DNA of 64,000 nt from Exiguobacterium artemiae 255-15 (GTDB lineage: Bacteria > Bacillota > Bacilli > Exiguobacteriales > Exiguobacteriaceae). The DNA lies in the NCBI RefSeq assembly GCF_000019905.1, contig NC_010556.1:2630001-2694000 (forward strand). Reading direction: 5' to 3'. A program made the translations under genes and the position numbers. Positions 38,728 to 48,165 of this stretch are shown here, in pieces. How positions within the stretch are numbered: the stretch's first letter is position 1; the number at the start of each line of letters is the position of its first letter. The notes beneath the pieces are model-generated. The model saw only the letters and a list, made by a program, of their open reading frames with translations. It made no database searches and had not been told where the DNA came from.

Positions 38728-39519
38728 ATGGAAACCGAACGCTTTCGTGTTCAGTGCGGGGATTGCTTCGGACTTTGTTGTACGGCCCTCGCGTTTTCCG
38801 CTTCAAGCGATTTTGGTCACGACAAACCGGAAGCGACACCTTGCCGGAATTTAGACAACGAGTACCGCTGTCGGATTCACGACCGGCTTCGCCCAAGCGG
38901 CTATAAAGGATGCACCGTCTATGACTGCTTCGGTGCCGGGCAACAGATTTCGCAGGTGACATTCCAAGGGGTCTACGATGAAACGACGAAACCTGTCATG
39001 TACGCCCTCTATCCGAAGATGGTCCATCTGCAGGAAATGATGTGGTACCTGACGGACGGCATCCGACCGGTCACCCGGACGATTCATCCGTTGCTCGAGG
39101 ACAAGCTGGCCGAACTCGATGCCCTGACCCACTCTTCTCCGGAAGAACTGGCGGCACTTGATCTCGATCATGTAAGGGCAACCTTGCTACCGCTCCTCGC
39201 TCAAATCGAAGAACTGGTTCAAACGCCATTTGCCGGAAAAGCCAGACGTACGCTTCCCCGCGACTGGATCGGGAAAAATCTTGCCGGACAGGACTTCTCC
39301 GGCGTTAGTGTCCGTGGCCAGTTTTTGCTTGCGACGAACTTATCGAACAGCCGATTACGCGGCGTCAACTTCCTCGGTGCCGACCTGCGGGACTGTCAGT
39401 TGGCGGGAGCTGATTTGACCGACGCGTTGTTTTTGACACAGGCGCAGGTCAATGCGGCACAAGGTGACGCGAAGACACGTTTGCCGGAACGGTTGCTCCG
39501 CCCGTCGCACTGGGCATAA
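38728..39519 (+). CDS. pentapeptide-repeat protein with N-terminal cysteine cluster
   Basis: The 263-residue protein starts with a Cys-rich module (about 5-80): CGDCFGLCC, an internal CRNLDNEYRCRIHDRL, and GCTVYDCFGAG. This recalls metal-binding YkgJ-like sites. A helical middle part follows, then a C-terminal run of pentapeptide repeats (about 200-245) with A(N/D)LxxxxL rhythm. The ATG at 38728 follows AAGGAAGTG at 6-7 bp. A weak promoter TTGATT-18-TATGGT lies upstream. Such proteins are widespread, function unknown; a metal-linked fold is inferred. Confidence 0.75.
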   Translation: METERFRVQCGDCFGLCCTALAFSASSDFGHDKPEATPCRNLDNEYRCRIHDRLRPSGYKGCTVYDCFGAGQQISQVTFQGVYDETTKPVMYALYPKMVHLQEMMWYLTDGIRPVTRTIHPLLEDKLAELDALTHSSPEELAALDLDHVRATLLPLLAQIEELVQTPFAGKARRTLPRDWIGKNLAGQDFSGVSVRGQFLLATNLSNSRLRGVNFLGADLRDCQLAGADLTDALFLTQAQVNAAQGDAKTRLPERLLRPSHWA

Positions 39520-39605
39520 GGGAACAATGGCGTATTAATTATTGTCCAAAAGAAGTGCCGTCTCTTTCCCAAAGATAATGCGTCATTCTATCGTGACAGG
39601 TGTTC

Positions 39606-39746
39606 CGTCCTCTTCCTCATGCGCTTTCCGCAGGCGAGACACAAGCCAGTTTTCCTGCCCCTGTGGTCAGGAAACCGGGTCTCGTTTGTCTCTGACAGCG
39701 CAAAAAAACGCGCTTTTTCCTGCAGGAGTCGCATGAAACGAGGACG
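39606..39746 (+). repeat. dispersed structured repeat, copy 2
   Basis: This second copy of the element at 27413 has the same orientation and nested stems. Outer arms are CGTCCTC/GAGGACG, next TCATGCG/CGCATGA (39617-39623/39730-39736). The core starts at GGCGAGACACAAGCCAGTTT, the top stem is TTTCCTG/CAGGAAA, and the side hairpin AGCGC/GCGCT is followed by TTTT. Pairing may extend to CGTGA/TCACG (39592-39752). It sits between the convergent pentapeptide gene and mnaA. Confidence 0.75.
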
Positions 39747-39782
39747 TTCACGGTATTTAAAAAGGTATCTGCTGTAGTCCAT

Positions 39783-39827
39783 AAAAGGACCGGTGCCGCC
39801 GTTTTTAACGGTAGGACCGGTCCTTTT
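39783..39827. terminator. bidirectional intrinsic terminator before mnaA
   Basis: AAAAGGACCGGT pairs perfectly with ACCGGTCCTTTT, with T-runs both ways. Confidence 0.9.
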
Positions 39828-39847
39828 ACTGTATGTCTACACTTTCG

Positions 39848-40984
39848 TCAGTTCTCGACTTTAAACGGCTCAAACGCCGCATCCTGATTAAAGTGTTCCA
39901 GAATCGCCGCCGCAATCCGTTCGGAAGCATGACCGTCTCCGTATGGATTCGAAGCTTGCGCCATTTCCTTATACGCCGCTTCATCTTCGAGCAATTCGCT
40001 CGCGAGACGGTAAATCGTTTCTTCATCCGTTCCGGCCAGCTTCAACGTTCCCGCTTTAACGCCTTCCGGACGTTCGGTCGTATCGCGTAAGACGAGAACC
40101 GGCACACCGAGTGACGGAGCTTCTTCCTGAACGCCGCCGGAATCCGTCAAGATAAGGTGCGCCCGGCTCGCAAAGTTATGGAAGTCAAAGACATCGAGCG
40201 GCGGAATCAAGGTGATTCGATCGTGTCCTCCAAAAACCTCGTTCGCAGCTTCCTGAACGACAGGATTCAAGTGGACGGGATAGACGACATGAATATCCGG
40301 ATGATCGTCGACGAGACGCCGGATCGCCCGGAACATCTGATGCATCTTTGCACCTAAATTTTCCCGCCGGTGCGCCGTCATCAGAACAAGTCGTTTCGAA
40401 CCGATCTGTTCAAGAACAGGATGGACGTAATCCGGTTGGACCGTCGTTTGCAGGGCATCGATCGCCGTGTTCCCCGTTACGAAGACGCCTGTATGTCGGT
40501 TTTCCGATGCCAGATTCGCAGCCGCCTGATCGGTCGGTGCAAAATGCAGATCGGCCAGCGTCGAGGTCAGTTGCCGGTTCACCTCTTCCGGAAATGGTGA
40601 GTACTTATTGTATGTCCGGAGTCCCGCTTCGACATGTCCCACGGCGATTTGATTATAGTAGGCGGCGAGACTGCCGACGAATGTCGTCGTCGTGTCACCG
40701 TGGACTAGGACGAGATCCGGTTTAACTTCCTTCATGACGGCATCGAGTCCCTCGAGACCGCGTGTCGTGATATCGACCAGCGTCTGTCGTGCTTTCATGA
40801 TGTTCAAGTCATGATCGGGCGTAATCTCGAACAGCGCCAAGACTTGATCAAGCATCTCCCGGTGCTGGGCCGTGATCGTGACATGGACCTCAAACGCAGG
40901 ATTGTTTTTTAAGACGTTGACGAGCGGTGCCATTTTGACAGCTTCCGGTCGTGTGCCGAAAATCGGCATGACTTTGATGGGCAT
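39848..40984 (-). CDS. mnaA: UDP-N-acetylglucosamine 2-epimerase (non-hydrolysing)
   Basis: The 378-residue enzyme interconverts UDP-GlcNAc and UDP-ManNAc for teichoic acid linkage units and other wall polymers. It starts MPIKVMPIFGTRPEAVKMAP and has VHGDTTTTFVGSLAAYY, VGHVEAGLRTYNKYSPFPEE and the uridine site LTDSGGVQEEAPSLGVPVLV. Upstream upp and downstream atp match Bacillus order. GGAGGAAGTCCGT precedes the ATG. Confidence 0.95.
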   Translation of the reverse strand: MPIKVMPIFGTRPEAVKMAPLVNVLKNNPAFEVHVTITAQHREMLDQVLALFEITPDHDLNIMKARQTLVDITTRGLEGLDAVMKEVKPDLVLVHGDTTTTFVGSLAAYYNQIAVGHVEAGLRTYNKYSPFPEEVNRQLTSTLADLHFAPTDQAAANLASENRHTGVFVTGNTAIDALQTTVQPDYVHPVLEQIGSKRLVLMTAHRRENLGAKMHQMFRAIRRLVDDHPDIHVVYPVHLNPVVQEAANEVFGGHDRITLIPPLDVFDFHNFASRAHLILTDSGGVQEEAPSLGVPVLVLRDTTERPEGVKAGTLKLAGTDEETIYRLASELLEDEAAYKEMAQASNPYGDGHASERIAAAILEHFNQDAAFEPFKVEN

Positions 40985-41066
40985 ACGGACTTCCTCCTTC
41001 TTGCTTCTGTTTTCATTAAAACATATTCCATGTCACGTGCGCAGGGCACACCCGTGACGAGTTTAC

Positions 41067-41100
41067 AAAAAAAAGACGCTCCCTTCGCAGGAAGCGCCTT
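41067..41100 (-). terminator. intrinsic terminator of upp
   Basis: On the minus strand GGCGCTTCC pairs with GGGAGCGTC (two G-T pairs) and is followed by T8. Confidence 0.85.
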
Positions 41101-41112
41101 TCATTCTGCCGG

Positions 41113-41742
41113 TTACTTTGTACCAAACAGACGGTCACCCGCATCCCCGAGTCCGGGAACGATATAACCATGGTCGTTTAATTTCTCATCAAGTGCCGCA
41201 AGATAGATATCGACATCCGGATGTTCTTCCTGAATGCGTTTGACGCCTTCAGGTGCTGCACAGAGGCAAGCCAGCTTAATGCTTTGCGCACCCTGTTTTT
41301 TCAAAGAGGAGATTGCGTCAGCAGCTGAACCGCCTGTCGCAAGCATTGGATCAACGACGACGAAATCACGTTCTGCGACGTCTGTCGGTAATTTGAGATA
41401 GTATTCTGTCGGCTCAAGTGTTTCCGGATCACGGTAAAGACCGATGTGTCCTACTTTGACGTTCGGCATCATACGAAGCATACCGTCCACCATCCCAAGA
41501 CCGGCACGAAGAATCGGAACGATTCCCAGTTTCTTACCCTCGATCATCTTTTGCGTCGTTTTCGTGACCGGTGTCTCGATTTCAACGTCAGTAAGCGGAA
41601 GATCGCGCGTGAGTTCATATGCCATCAATGAAGCCACTTCGTCGACAAGCTCCCGGAATTGTTTCGTTCCTGTTTCGACTTTACGCATGATCGTCATCTT
41701 GTGCTGAATCAATGGGTGATCAAATACATGTACTTTACTCAT
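41113..41742 (-). CDS. upp: uracil phosphoribosyltransferase
   Basis: The 209-residue salvage enzyme joins uracil and PRPP to UMP. It has [20 protein letters not shown], the GTP/PRPP region [38 protein letters not shown], and the uracil site [23 protein letters not shown] 41742 has GAGGAG about 10 bp ahead; a longer N-terminus is rejected. In Bacillus it lies between glyA and atpI; here an ABC/two-component block sits between glyA and upp. Confidence 0.96.
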   Translation of the reverse strand: MSKVHVFDHPLIQHKMTIMRKVETGTKQFRELVDEVASLMAYELTRDLPLTDVEIETPVTKTTQKMIEGKKLGIVPILRAGLGMVDGMLRMMPNVKVGHIGLYRDPETLEPTEYYLKLPTDVAERDFVVVDPMLATGGSAADAISSLKKQGAQSIKLACLCAAPEGVKRIQEEHPDVDIYLAALDEKLNDHGYIVPGLGDAGDRLFGTK

Positions 41743-41812
41743 TGTTTTGCATCTCCTCTCCATTCTCTTTTCGCATTGTACTCTAAAAAGCGACTGCTTG
41801 GGAACTGTTTTC

Positions 41813-42757
41813 TCAGAAGTCCTGATCGTTTAACGTCCGTTTTCCGGACAAGACATCTTGCGCCGCAGTCGCTGCCGGATCTTTTTTCAAGCTCGCCAGT
41901 TTTTTCAGCGTCTCTTTGTACGCCACCTGACCGAGTGCCTGTTCACGGAAGGCTTTCATCCAGAGGACCGCGGGAACATGCGAGGATTTCGGATAGGCTT
42001 CGATATAGGCGGTATAATTTTTCGGAATCGACTTGTAGCTCCGGTGTTTCGCCTTGAGTTGATAAAACGCTGCGGTCGATGCCGTCTCCGGATTACGCAG
42101 GACTTCCTTCGACAACAGTTGATCCACGTCGCTGTAGCGTTTGGCATCGAGGGCCGCTTTCGCTTCCTTCAATTCCAGTTTCAACGGTGCGGATTGTTTT
42201 GCTTTGACGACCTCGGCTTTTTGTTTTTTCACTTCCCCCGTCAACTGCCCGTTATCCTGCTTTAACATTTTGACTTCTTTTGAGAGTGCCGTGATTTTTT
42301 GTTCATTCTTTTTTTGTTTCACTGCTTCTGCCTGCGTATCACCCGAAAAATCAATTTGTGTCAGCCCGATGACCAACGCAACGACAGCGGCTGCTCCCGC
42401 CATCATCCATGGACTGAACTGGAGTTGCTTTTTCCACGGCTTCATATAGTTATGATTTTTTGCCATATCCGGCAACATCATGAATCGTTTTTTGGCGAGC
42501 ATCTTCCCGCCGGCACGCGCGGCAATCGCCATCCGGTACCGGTACATCTCAATCGGGACGGGATTATTTTTCCACTGGGCAAACCGCTCATCCGCTTGTT
42601 CGTAAAATCCTGCCTGTTGCATGACGACAATCGCCTGAAAGTCTTCGAGTAGTTTTTTATAATTTCGTTTGGACAGACTTTGTTTTTCTAACCACATTGT
42701 CAGTTGGTTAATATCTACCCGCTCAATTTCTTCTTGAGCAAATTCTTCAAGTTTCAT
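41813..42757 (-). CDS. membrane protein with coiled coil and helical repeats, function unknown
   Basis: The 314-residue protein has a cytosolic N-terminus (about 1-115) and one membrane helix (about 118-136, [19 protein letters not shown]). Outside are a coiled coil of lysine-rich heptads (about 150-190) and TPR-like helices ([38 protein letters not shown]). No enzyme motif. It begins with AAGGTGG before the ATG and is a single gene between upp and the ABC operon. A structural or envelope-sensing role is possible. Confidence 0.6.
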   Translation of the reverse strand: MKLEEFAQEEIERVDINQLTMWLEKQSLSKRNYKKLLEDFQAIVVMQQAGFYEQADERFAQWKNNPVPIEMYRYRMAIAARAGGKMLAKKRFMMLPDMAKNHNYMKPWKKQLQFSPWMMAGAAAVVALVIGLTQIDFSGDTQAEAVKQKKNEQKITALSKEVKMLKQDNGQLTGEVKKQKAEVVKAKQSAPLKLELKEAKAALDAKRYSDVDQLLSKEVLRNPETASTAAFYQLKAKHRSYKSIPKNYTAYIEAYPKSSHVPAVLWMKAFREQALGQVAYKETLKKLASLKKDPAATAAQDVLSGKRTLNDQDF

Positions 42758-42871
42758 GAAATCGTTCCACCTTCATTTAATAATTTAGTTCAGTATAACA
42801 AAAAAAGTAAAAATGAATACAAAATATTGAACAAGAAACTTATATTGTCAGATTAATTAAATGAAAAGCAG

Positions 42872-42908
42872 AAAAAGCAGCCATCTTCCTTTACAGAAAG
42901 ACGACTGC
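42872..42908 (-). terminator. intrinsic terminator of the ABC exporter operon
   Basis: On the minus strand GCAGTCGTCTTTC pairs with GGAAGATGGCTGC (three G-T pairs), followed by T5. Confidence 0.85.
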
Positions 42909-42915
42909 ATCTTGT

Positions 42916-43560
42916 TCACGACTGTTCTGTTAACATCCCATCTTCCATCCGCAAGACACGGTCACAGTAGGATAACATCCGTTCATCATGTGTGATGACG
43001 ATGACAGTCTTCCCGTGCTCATGGGCCTGTTGCCGTAACAGGTCCATCACCTGCCGGGCATTCGTGTAGTCGAGGCTCGCGGTCGGTTCGTCCGCTAAGA
43101 CGAGACGCGGATCATTGACGAGAGCCCGGGCAATCGCGACCCGTTGCCGCTCCCCGCCGGATAAGGCTTGCGGAAGATGGTCGGCCCGGTCACGTAAGCC
43201 AAACGTTTCAAGATGCGCCGCCGCATCGATGGTCTGACCGGCTTCTTCCGCGACGAGCTCCAACTGTTCCGCCGCCGTTAAGAAAGGCACGAGATGCGAT
43301 TCCTGAAAGATGAATCCAATCTCAAGTAACCGCATCCGTCGTCTTTGTTCGTCCGACGTGTCCTGCAAAAGCCGGTCATCAAACTGAATCCGCCCTCCGG
43401 ACGGTGTCTGCAACAGACCAAGCAACTGGAGTAACGTACTTTTCCCGCTGCCGCTTGGTCCGACGAGAGCAATCAACTCTCCTTCTTTTGCTTCGAACGA
43501 AACGTGTTCCAGCACTTTCATCGCGCCATACGTTTGTTCGACATCTGTCAGCTTAATCAT
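42916..43560 (-). CDS. ABC transporter ATP-binding protein (MacB/LolD type)
   Basis: The 214-residue ATPase starts MIKLTDVEQTYGAMKVLEHV and has Walker A GPSGSGKST, the Q-loop FQESHL, signature LSGGERQRVAIARALVNDPR and Walker B LVLADEPTASLD, with the switch His in VIVITHDERML. Upstream in-frame text is not conserved; ATG 43560 overlaps the permease stop by 4 bp. It powers the FtsX-like permease for export or mechanotransmission rather than transport through a pore. Confidence 0.92.
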   Translation of the reverse strand: MIKLTDVEQTYGAMKVLEHVSFEAKEGELIALVGPSGSGKSTLLQLLGLLQTPSGGRIQFDDRLLQDTSDEQRRRMRLLEIGFIFQESHLVPFLTAAEQLELVAEEAGQTIDAAAHLETFGLRDRADHLPQALSGGERQRVAIARALVNDPRLVLADEPTASLDYTNARQVMDLLRQQAHEHGKTVIVITHDERMLSYCDRVLRMEDGMLTEQS

Positions 43561-44588
43561 CCCGTCATTCCTCCCATCGCATCCGCCGGTTCCAGTTTTT
43601 TCAAGGCACGTAACGGAATCAGTCCGCCGAGCAACGCCGTCACGATGATCAATCCGCCGTACAGCAGACTGGTCGTCCATTCAAAACGAAATGGTAAGTC
43701 GTCCGGTAACAATTGTCCGACTGTCCATGTCAACAACAGACTGACTGAAAACGAAACAACCGTCAGCAGAAAGACTTGCAGGACGAGTCCTTGTCCAATC
43801 GTCCGCGTCCGAATCCCGATTGCTTTCAGGATACCGAGCTGTTTCATCTTTTGCATCGTCAGGATGTAGAAAAAAGCAGTCAGAATCAACGAACCAATGA
43901 CGATGAGCGCGACCCGCATCATCTGGAATGAATTTTGTTCCGCGGCGTAACCCGGCACTTGTTCGACGATTTGCTGTTTCGTATATGTCGCAAGCGTAGT
44001 TTTGATCGGTTTCCCGCTGATGAATGCCGAGACATAATCCGTCCCCATCTTCTGTTGCCAGTCGTCCCATGTCGAAAGCGTCATCCAGACGACCGGTGCA
44101 TGACTGTAACGCCCATCGGTGACCGTGCCGACGATTTCGAACGTCTGTTTCGTCCGGAAGTCCGTGAATGAATCACCGACTTTCGTCCCGTTCTGTTTTG
44201 CGTACTGTGTGTCGACCAAGACTTGTCCATCTTTCAACTTTGCCAGTTGACGCGGTCCGTAACGCGTGTCGCCCGGAGAAGCGAACACCGTCACATCTTC
44301 TTTTGTTCCATTCTGCTTTTCGAGTACCATGTTTTGTACACCTAGTGCTTCCGTCGCCGCCGGTTGATCTGTCCGCTCTAAAAACGATCGTGTCAGTTGT
44401 CCTTCCGCATCTTTGCTCAAGGCGACCTGCTCAATCGGCAAGTTACGGACGACTGCTCCATTGTCATAGGCCAGTCCGTCCGCGAGTCCGGAAATCATCA
44501 AAATCAACAAGACGATCAATGTCGTCACGATTGCCATCAAGAAGAAGCGTTGTCGCATCCGAATCAATTCACGCCATCCCATCTTCAT
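43557..44588 (-). CDS. FtsX-like ABC permease (MacB type)
   Basis: The 343-residue permease has an N-terminal membrane helix (about 16-34), a large external domain (about 40-220) and three C-terminal helices (about 228-250, 275-297, 310-330) typical of MacB/FtsX type VII ABC proteins. The substrate could be a peptide or lipid. It is first gene of the two-gene operon, AGGAGGGATG before the ATG. A promoter with direct repeats lies just upstream. Confidence 0.88.
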   Translation of the reverse strand: MKMGWRELIRMRQRFFLMAIVTTLIVLLILMISGLADGLAYDNGAVVRNLPIEQVALSKDAEGQLTRSFLERTDQPAATEALGVQNMVLEKQNGTKEDVTVFASPGDTRYGPRQLAKLKDGQVLVDTQYAKQNGTKVGDSFTDFRTKQTFEIVGTVTDGRYSHAPVVWMTLSTWDDWQQKMGTDYVSAFISGKPIKTTLATYTKQQIVEQVPGYAAEQNSFQMMRVALIVIGSLILTAFFYILTMQKMKQLGILKAIGIRTRTIGQGLVLQVFLLTVVSFSVSLLLTWTVGQLLPDDLPFRFEWTTSLLYGGLIIVTALLGGLIPLRALKKLEPADAMGGMTG

Positions 44589-44622
44589 CTTTCATCCCTC
44601 CTGTTTGTACGTTACAGGTTTG

Positions 44623-44655
44623 ATTGTAGCGGGCGAAGATGAACGGAATATGAAC
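44623..44655 (-). promoter_or_regulatory. promoter of the ABC operon with two GTTCAT direct repeats
   Basis: On the minus strand a -10 TACAAT (44623-44628) has no -35. Instead GTTCAT occurs at 44639-44644 and 44650-44655, 11 bp apart, covering the -35 zone. Direct repeats at 11-bp phase are the usual target of OmpR/PhoB-type regulators; the adjacent regulator is the obvious candidate. Confidence 0.6.
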
Positions 44656-44664
44656 GACTCCGTC

Positions 44665-46029
44665 TTACTTTAAAAAAGTCAGGACCATCGTCGTCCCCGT
44701 ACCGGGAACCGACTCGATCCGAATCTGTCCTTCCAACTGGTTCATCGTCTCTTTGACGATTGCCAGTCCAAGGCCGGTCCCGCTTGTTCCGCGTGAGGCA
44801 TCCCCTTGATAAAAGCGTTCGAAGGCATGGGCGATGACTTCCTCCGTCATGCCCGGTCCCTGATCCTTGATCCGAACGATGACGGAATCGGCTTCTGTGT
44901 CGACTTGAATCGTAATCAGATCACCTTCCGCCGAGACATGTAAGGCATTTCGAATCAGGTTTTGAAAAATCTGTTCCAGTGCCAACTCGTCCGCCAAAAT
45001 CACCGGATCGTCCGAGGCTTCCAGCGCGACGGCGACTCCGCGTTCATCCAACTGATAACTCAGTGTCTCAAGAGTCGTCTGAATCGACTGGACGAGCGGA
45101 ATCGGCTGGCGCCGAAGCGGTCGCCCTTCGTCGAGCCGGGCCAAGGTCAGCAATTGACGTGTCAACTCGGCCATCCGTGTCGCTTCCTGTCCGATCGTCT
45201 GTAACTTCAGACGCTCTTTCGTTTCGGCAGACCGTTCGAGCTGCTCCGCGTATCCCCGGATCGTCGTCAGCGGTGACTGGAATTCATGTGAAACATTCGC
45301 AACAAATGCTTTTCGTTCCGCGTCCGACTTCGCGACGGCTTGCGCCATCTCGTCGAACCGGCGTGACAGTTCTCCGATTTCGTCCTGCCCGGCCATCGCG
45401 ACCGAGACGGAATAATCGCCTGCCGTCATCCGTTCCGTCGCCGTCGTCAAGCGTTTGATCGGACGAACGAGATAACGGATCGAAAAGACGAGCAACAGAA
45501 AACTCAGCAGGACGAGTAACGCCAGGAATGCACCGACGAACAGATGCAGTTCCCGAATCTGCCGGCTTAAGTCCGGACGAATGAAGACAGCGTCCGTTCC
45601 GGTGTCCGTTTGCAGGGATGTCCCGTACGTATTGATGACTTCGTTATCGAACAATCCGAGCAGAAACAGGTGAAACGGGTAGTCCCGCATGCCCTGATAG
45701 ACCTGTCCGTCCTGCACCGCTTGAACGACCTCAGGTGTGATTGTCTCATTACGGAACGGATTCCCGTACCGCTTGACCTGGCCGGATTCCGAAACGACAT
45801 ACAGCTGAAAGCCGGTCGCACTAAGCATCTCGTAAAACGAATCGACCCGCCGGTCCCCGTGCCGCTCATAATACGCAAAAGACGTCTCGACCGCCTCTTC
45901 GACCTTTTGACTGTAGGATGCTTGCCAGACCGTGTAATACAGAACGTTACTGATTAACAGGGCGATCAATGCGGACACGAGCAGGACCAGGCAGACAAGA
46001 CCGACGATTTTGACATATAACGACTTCAT
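44665..46029 (-). CDS. sensor histidine kinase of the ABC-linked two-component system
   Basis: The 454-residue kinase has membrane helices (about 8-30 and 165-188) around an external domain of about 130 residues, then HAMP, the HisKA box NVSHEFQSPLTTIRGYAEQL (His near 246) and HATPase motifs (QNLIRNALHVSAEG, DQGPGM, SGTGLGLAIVKETM). The histidine box reads HEFQSPL rather than HELRTPL, a common variant. It overlaps the response regulator gene by 4 bp. The large sensor separates it from BceS-type kinases. Confidence 0.92.
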   Translation of the reverse strand: MKSLYVKIVGLVCLVLLVSALIALLISNVLYYTVWQASYSQKVEEAVETSFAYYERHGDRRVDSFYEMLSATGFQLYVVSESGQVKRYGNPFRNETITPEVVQAVQDGQVYQGMRDYPFHLFLLGLFDNEVINTYGTSLQTDTGTDAVFIRPDLSRQIRELHLFVGAFLALLVLLSFLLLVFSIRYLVRPIKRLTTATERMTAGDYSVSVAMAGQDEIGELSRRFDEMAQAVAKSDAERKAFVANVSHEFQSPLTTIRGYAEQLERSAETKERLKLQTIGQEATRMAELTRQLLTLARLDEGRPLRRQPIPLVQSIQTTLETLSYQLDERGVAVALEASDDPVILADELALEQIFQNLIRNALHVSAEGDLITIQVDTEADSVIVRIKDQGPGMTEEVIAHAFERFYQGDASRGTSGTGLGLAIVKETMNQLEGQIRIESVPGTGTTMVLTFLK

Positions 46030-46694
46030 GATTTTACCTCCAACCGGTATCCGAGACCACGGACGGTCTCGATCGTGATCGCCTCCGTCTGGTGTAACCG
46101 GGTTCGCAACCGTTTGATATGGACATCGACCGTACGATCGTCGCCCATGAAGTCGAGTCCCCAGACATGTTCGATCAGTTCTTCACGGCTGAAGACCCGT
46201 CCCGGGAAGCTCGCCAGTTGATGTAACAATTCAAATTCACGGCGGGGAATCGTCAAACGTGTCGTTCCAATCGTCAGCTGCTGGCTCCGTTTATCAATCG
46301 TAACTTCACCGAACTGCATCGTCGGTACGGCAGCTTTTTGATACCGCCGGGCGACCGCATGCAGCCGGAAAACCAGTTCTTCCGGATCAAACGGTTTCGT
46401 GATGTAATCGTCGGCGCCTGCTGAAAAACCGTCGCGCTTATCAGTCAGTTCCCCAAGTGCCGTCAGCATCAGAATCGGAATTTCCTGATTCGAACGCAAC
46501 AAGGCACATAACTCGAAACCGGTTCGTCCCGGCACCATCACATCAAGCACGGCCGCCTCAAACAGGTGCCCGTCTATCCAAGCGGCCGCTTCGTTCCCGT
46601 CAGCCGTCGCTGTCACCCGGTGCCCGTCCGCCTCGAGTGTCTCGCGGATCAGCCGCTGAATATGCAAATCATCTTCGACGACTAAAATCTTCAT
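46026..46694 (-). CDS. OmpR-family response regulator
   Basis: The 222-residue protein has a receiver domain (MKILVVEDDLHIQRLIRETL, phospho-Asp in AAVLDVMVPGRTGFE near 51, Lys in DDYITKPFDPEEL) and a winged helix (IPRREFELLHQLASFPGRVF, DDRTVDVHIKRLRTRLHQ). It is co-transcribed with the kinase. Likely target: the repeats at the ABC promoter. Confidence 0.93.
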   Translation of the reverse strand: MKILVVEDDLHIQRLIRETLEADGHRVTATADGNEAAAWIDGHLFEAAVLDVMVPGRTGFELCALLRSNQEIPILMLTALGELTDKRDGFSAGADDYITKPFDPEELVFRLHAVARRYQKAAVPTMQFGEVTIDKRSQQLTIGTTRLTIPRREFELLHQLASFPGRVFSREELIEHVWGLDFMGDDRTVDVHIKRLRTRLHQTEAITIETVRGLGYRLEVKS

Positions 46695-46732
46695 TTCCTC
46701 TCACATCCTTTTTGTTCTGCCTACAGGTCATC

Positions 46733-46778
46733 AAAAAACCACCCCGCACTTCTCATCAATCGAAAAGGTCGAGGTGGT
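46733..46778 (-). terminator. terminator-like hairpin after glyA
   Basis: On the minus strand a six-bp stem ACCACC/GGTGGT with weak inner pairs is followed by TTTTTT. The loop is long, so this is less certain. Confidence 0.65.
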
Positions 46779-46795
46779 GCTCGTACGGGTAACTC

Positions 46796-48055
46796 TTAAC
46801 CGCGTTCCGGGTAAAGCGGGAAACGGCCTGTCAAAGCGAGAACTTGCTTATGGGCACTTGTCAGTGTTTCTTGATCTTCCGGATTTTTCAGAACGAGTTC
46901 GATCAGTTCCGCGATTTGTTTCATTTCTGCTTCTTTGAAACCGCGTGATGTCATCGCCGCTGTTCCGATCCGGATTCCACTCGTGACGAACGGACTTGCC
47001 GGATCAAATGGAATCGTGTTTTTGTTGACCGTGATACCGGCTTCGTCCAGTGCATGCTCTGCCAGTTTTCCTGTGATGCCGAGCGGCTGCAGGTCGACGA
47101 GCAGCAAGTGGTTGTCGGTACCGCCGGAGACAATCCGCAGTCCGCGTGCCGTCAATTCTTCACCGAGGACTTTCGCATTCGCTACGACTTGCTCGATGTA
47201 ATCCTTGAATTCAGGTGCTAATGCTTCCGCAAAGGCAACGGCTTTCGCTGCGATGACGTGCATAAGCGGTCCGCCTTGAATACCCGGGAAGATCGATTTA
47301 TCGATCGCTTTGGCATGCTCTTCTTTACAAAGAATCATTCCACCGCGCGGTCCACGAAGCGTCTTGTGCGTCGTCGTCGTGACGAAGTGGGCATGTTCGA
47401 CCGGGTTCGGATGCAGACCTGCTGCAACGAGTCCCGCGATGTGGGCCATGTCGACCATCAAGTAGGCACCGACACTGTCCGCGATTTCACGGAATCGTTT
47501 GAAGTCAATCACGCGCGGATAAGCCGATGCTCCCGCAACGATCAGTTTTGGTTTGTGTTCTTCCGCAAGCTTCGCGACGACATCGTAATCGATCATCTCT
47601 GTTTCTGGATCGACGCCGTACTCGACGAAGTTGTATTGAACACCGGAGAAATTCACAGGACTGCCGTGTGTCAGGTGACCACCATGGGAGAGGTTCATCC
47701 CGAGGACCGTGTCGCCTTGATTGAGAATTGTGAAGTAGACGGCCATGTTGGCCTGGGCACCTGAGTGCGGCTGAACATTAACGTGTTCTGCTCCAAAGAT
47801 GGCCTTCGCACGATCACGTGCCAAGTTTTCCGCTAAATCGACGAACTCACAACCGCCGTAATAACGACGACCCGGGTAACCTTCAGCGTATTTGTTCGTC
47901 AGCACGCTGCCTTGAGCTTCCATGACCGCTTGTGAGACAAAGTTTTCTGACGCAATCAACTCGATGTTATCGCGTTGACGTTTTAGTTCCTTGCGCATAG
48001 CCGAAAAGAGTTCCTCATCTTGCTGTTTCAGATACGTTAGTGGTGTTTGTTCCAT
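46796..48055 (-). CDS. glyA: serine hydroxymethyltransferase
   Basis: The 419-residue PLP enzyme interconverts serine and glycine with tetrahydrofolate. It has [38 protein letters not shown] and the PLP lysine in [15 protein letters not shown] (near 228). ATG 48055 has GGGGGA 6 bp ahead. A terminator after ywlG lies upstream, so glyA has its own promoter, possibly TGTTAAGAT near 48095. Confidence 0.96.
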   Translation of the reverse strand: MEQTPLTYLKQQDEELFSAMRKELKRQRDNIELIASENFVSQAVMEAQGSVLTNKYAEGYPGRRYYGGCEFVDLAENLARDRAKAIFGAEHVNVQPHSGAQANMAVYFTILNQGDTVLGMNLSHGGHLTHGSPVNFSGVQYNFVEYGVDPETEMIDYDVVAKLAEEHKPKLIVAGASAYPRVIDFKRFREIADSVGAYLMVDMAHIAGLVAAGLHPNPVEHAHFVTTTTHKTLRGPRGGMILCKEEHAKAIDKSIFPGIQGGPLMHVIAAKAVAFAEALAPEFKDYIEQVVANAKVLGEELTARGLRIVSGGTDNHLLLVDLQPLGITGKLAEHALDEAGITVNKNTIPFDPASPFVTSGIRIGTAAMTSRGFKEAEMKQIAELIELVLKNPEDQETLTSAHKQVLALTGRFPLYPERG

Positions 48056-48131
48056 CTGAATTCCCCCATTCATTTCGATAAACCTATCTTAACACGAATA
48101 ATCTCTTGCGGGCACCCTCTAAAAATCCATT

Positions 48132-48160
48132 AAAAAAGCAAGGGGAGTGCAACCCCTTGC
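48132..48160 (-). terminator. intrinsic terminator of the ywlC-ywlG unit
   Basis: On the minus strand GCAAGGGG pairs with CCCCTTGC (7-nt loop), followed by T6. Confidence 0.93.
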
Positions 48161-48165
48161 GCAAA

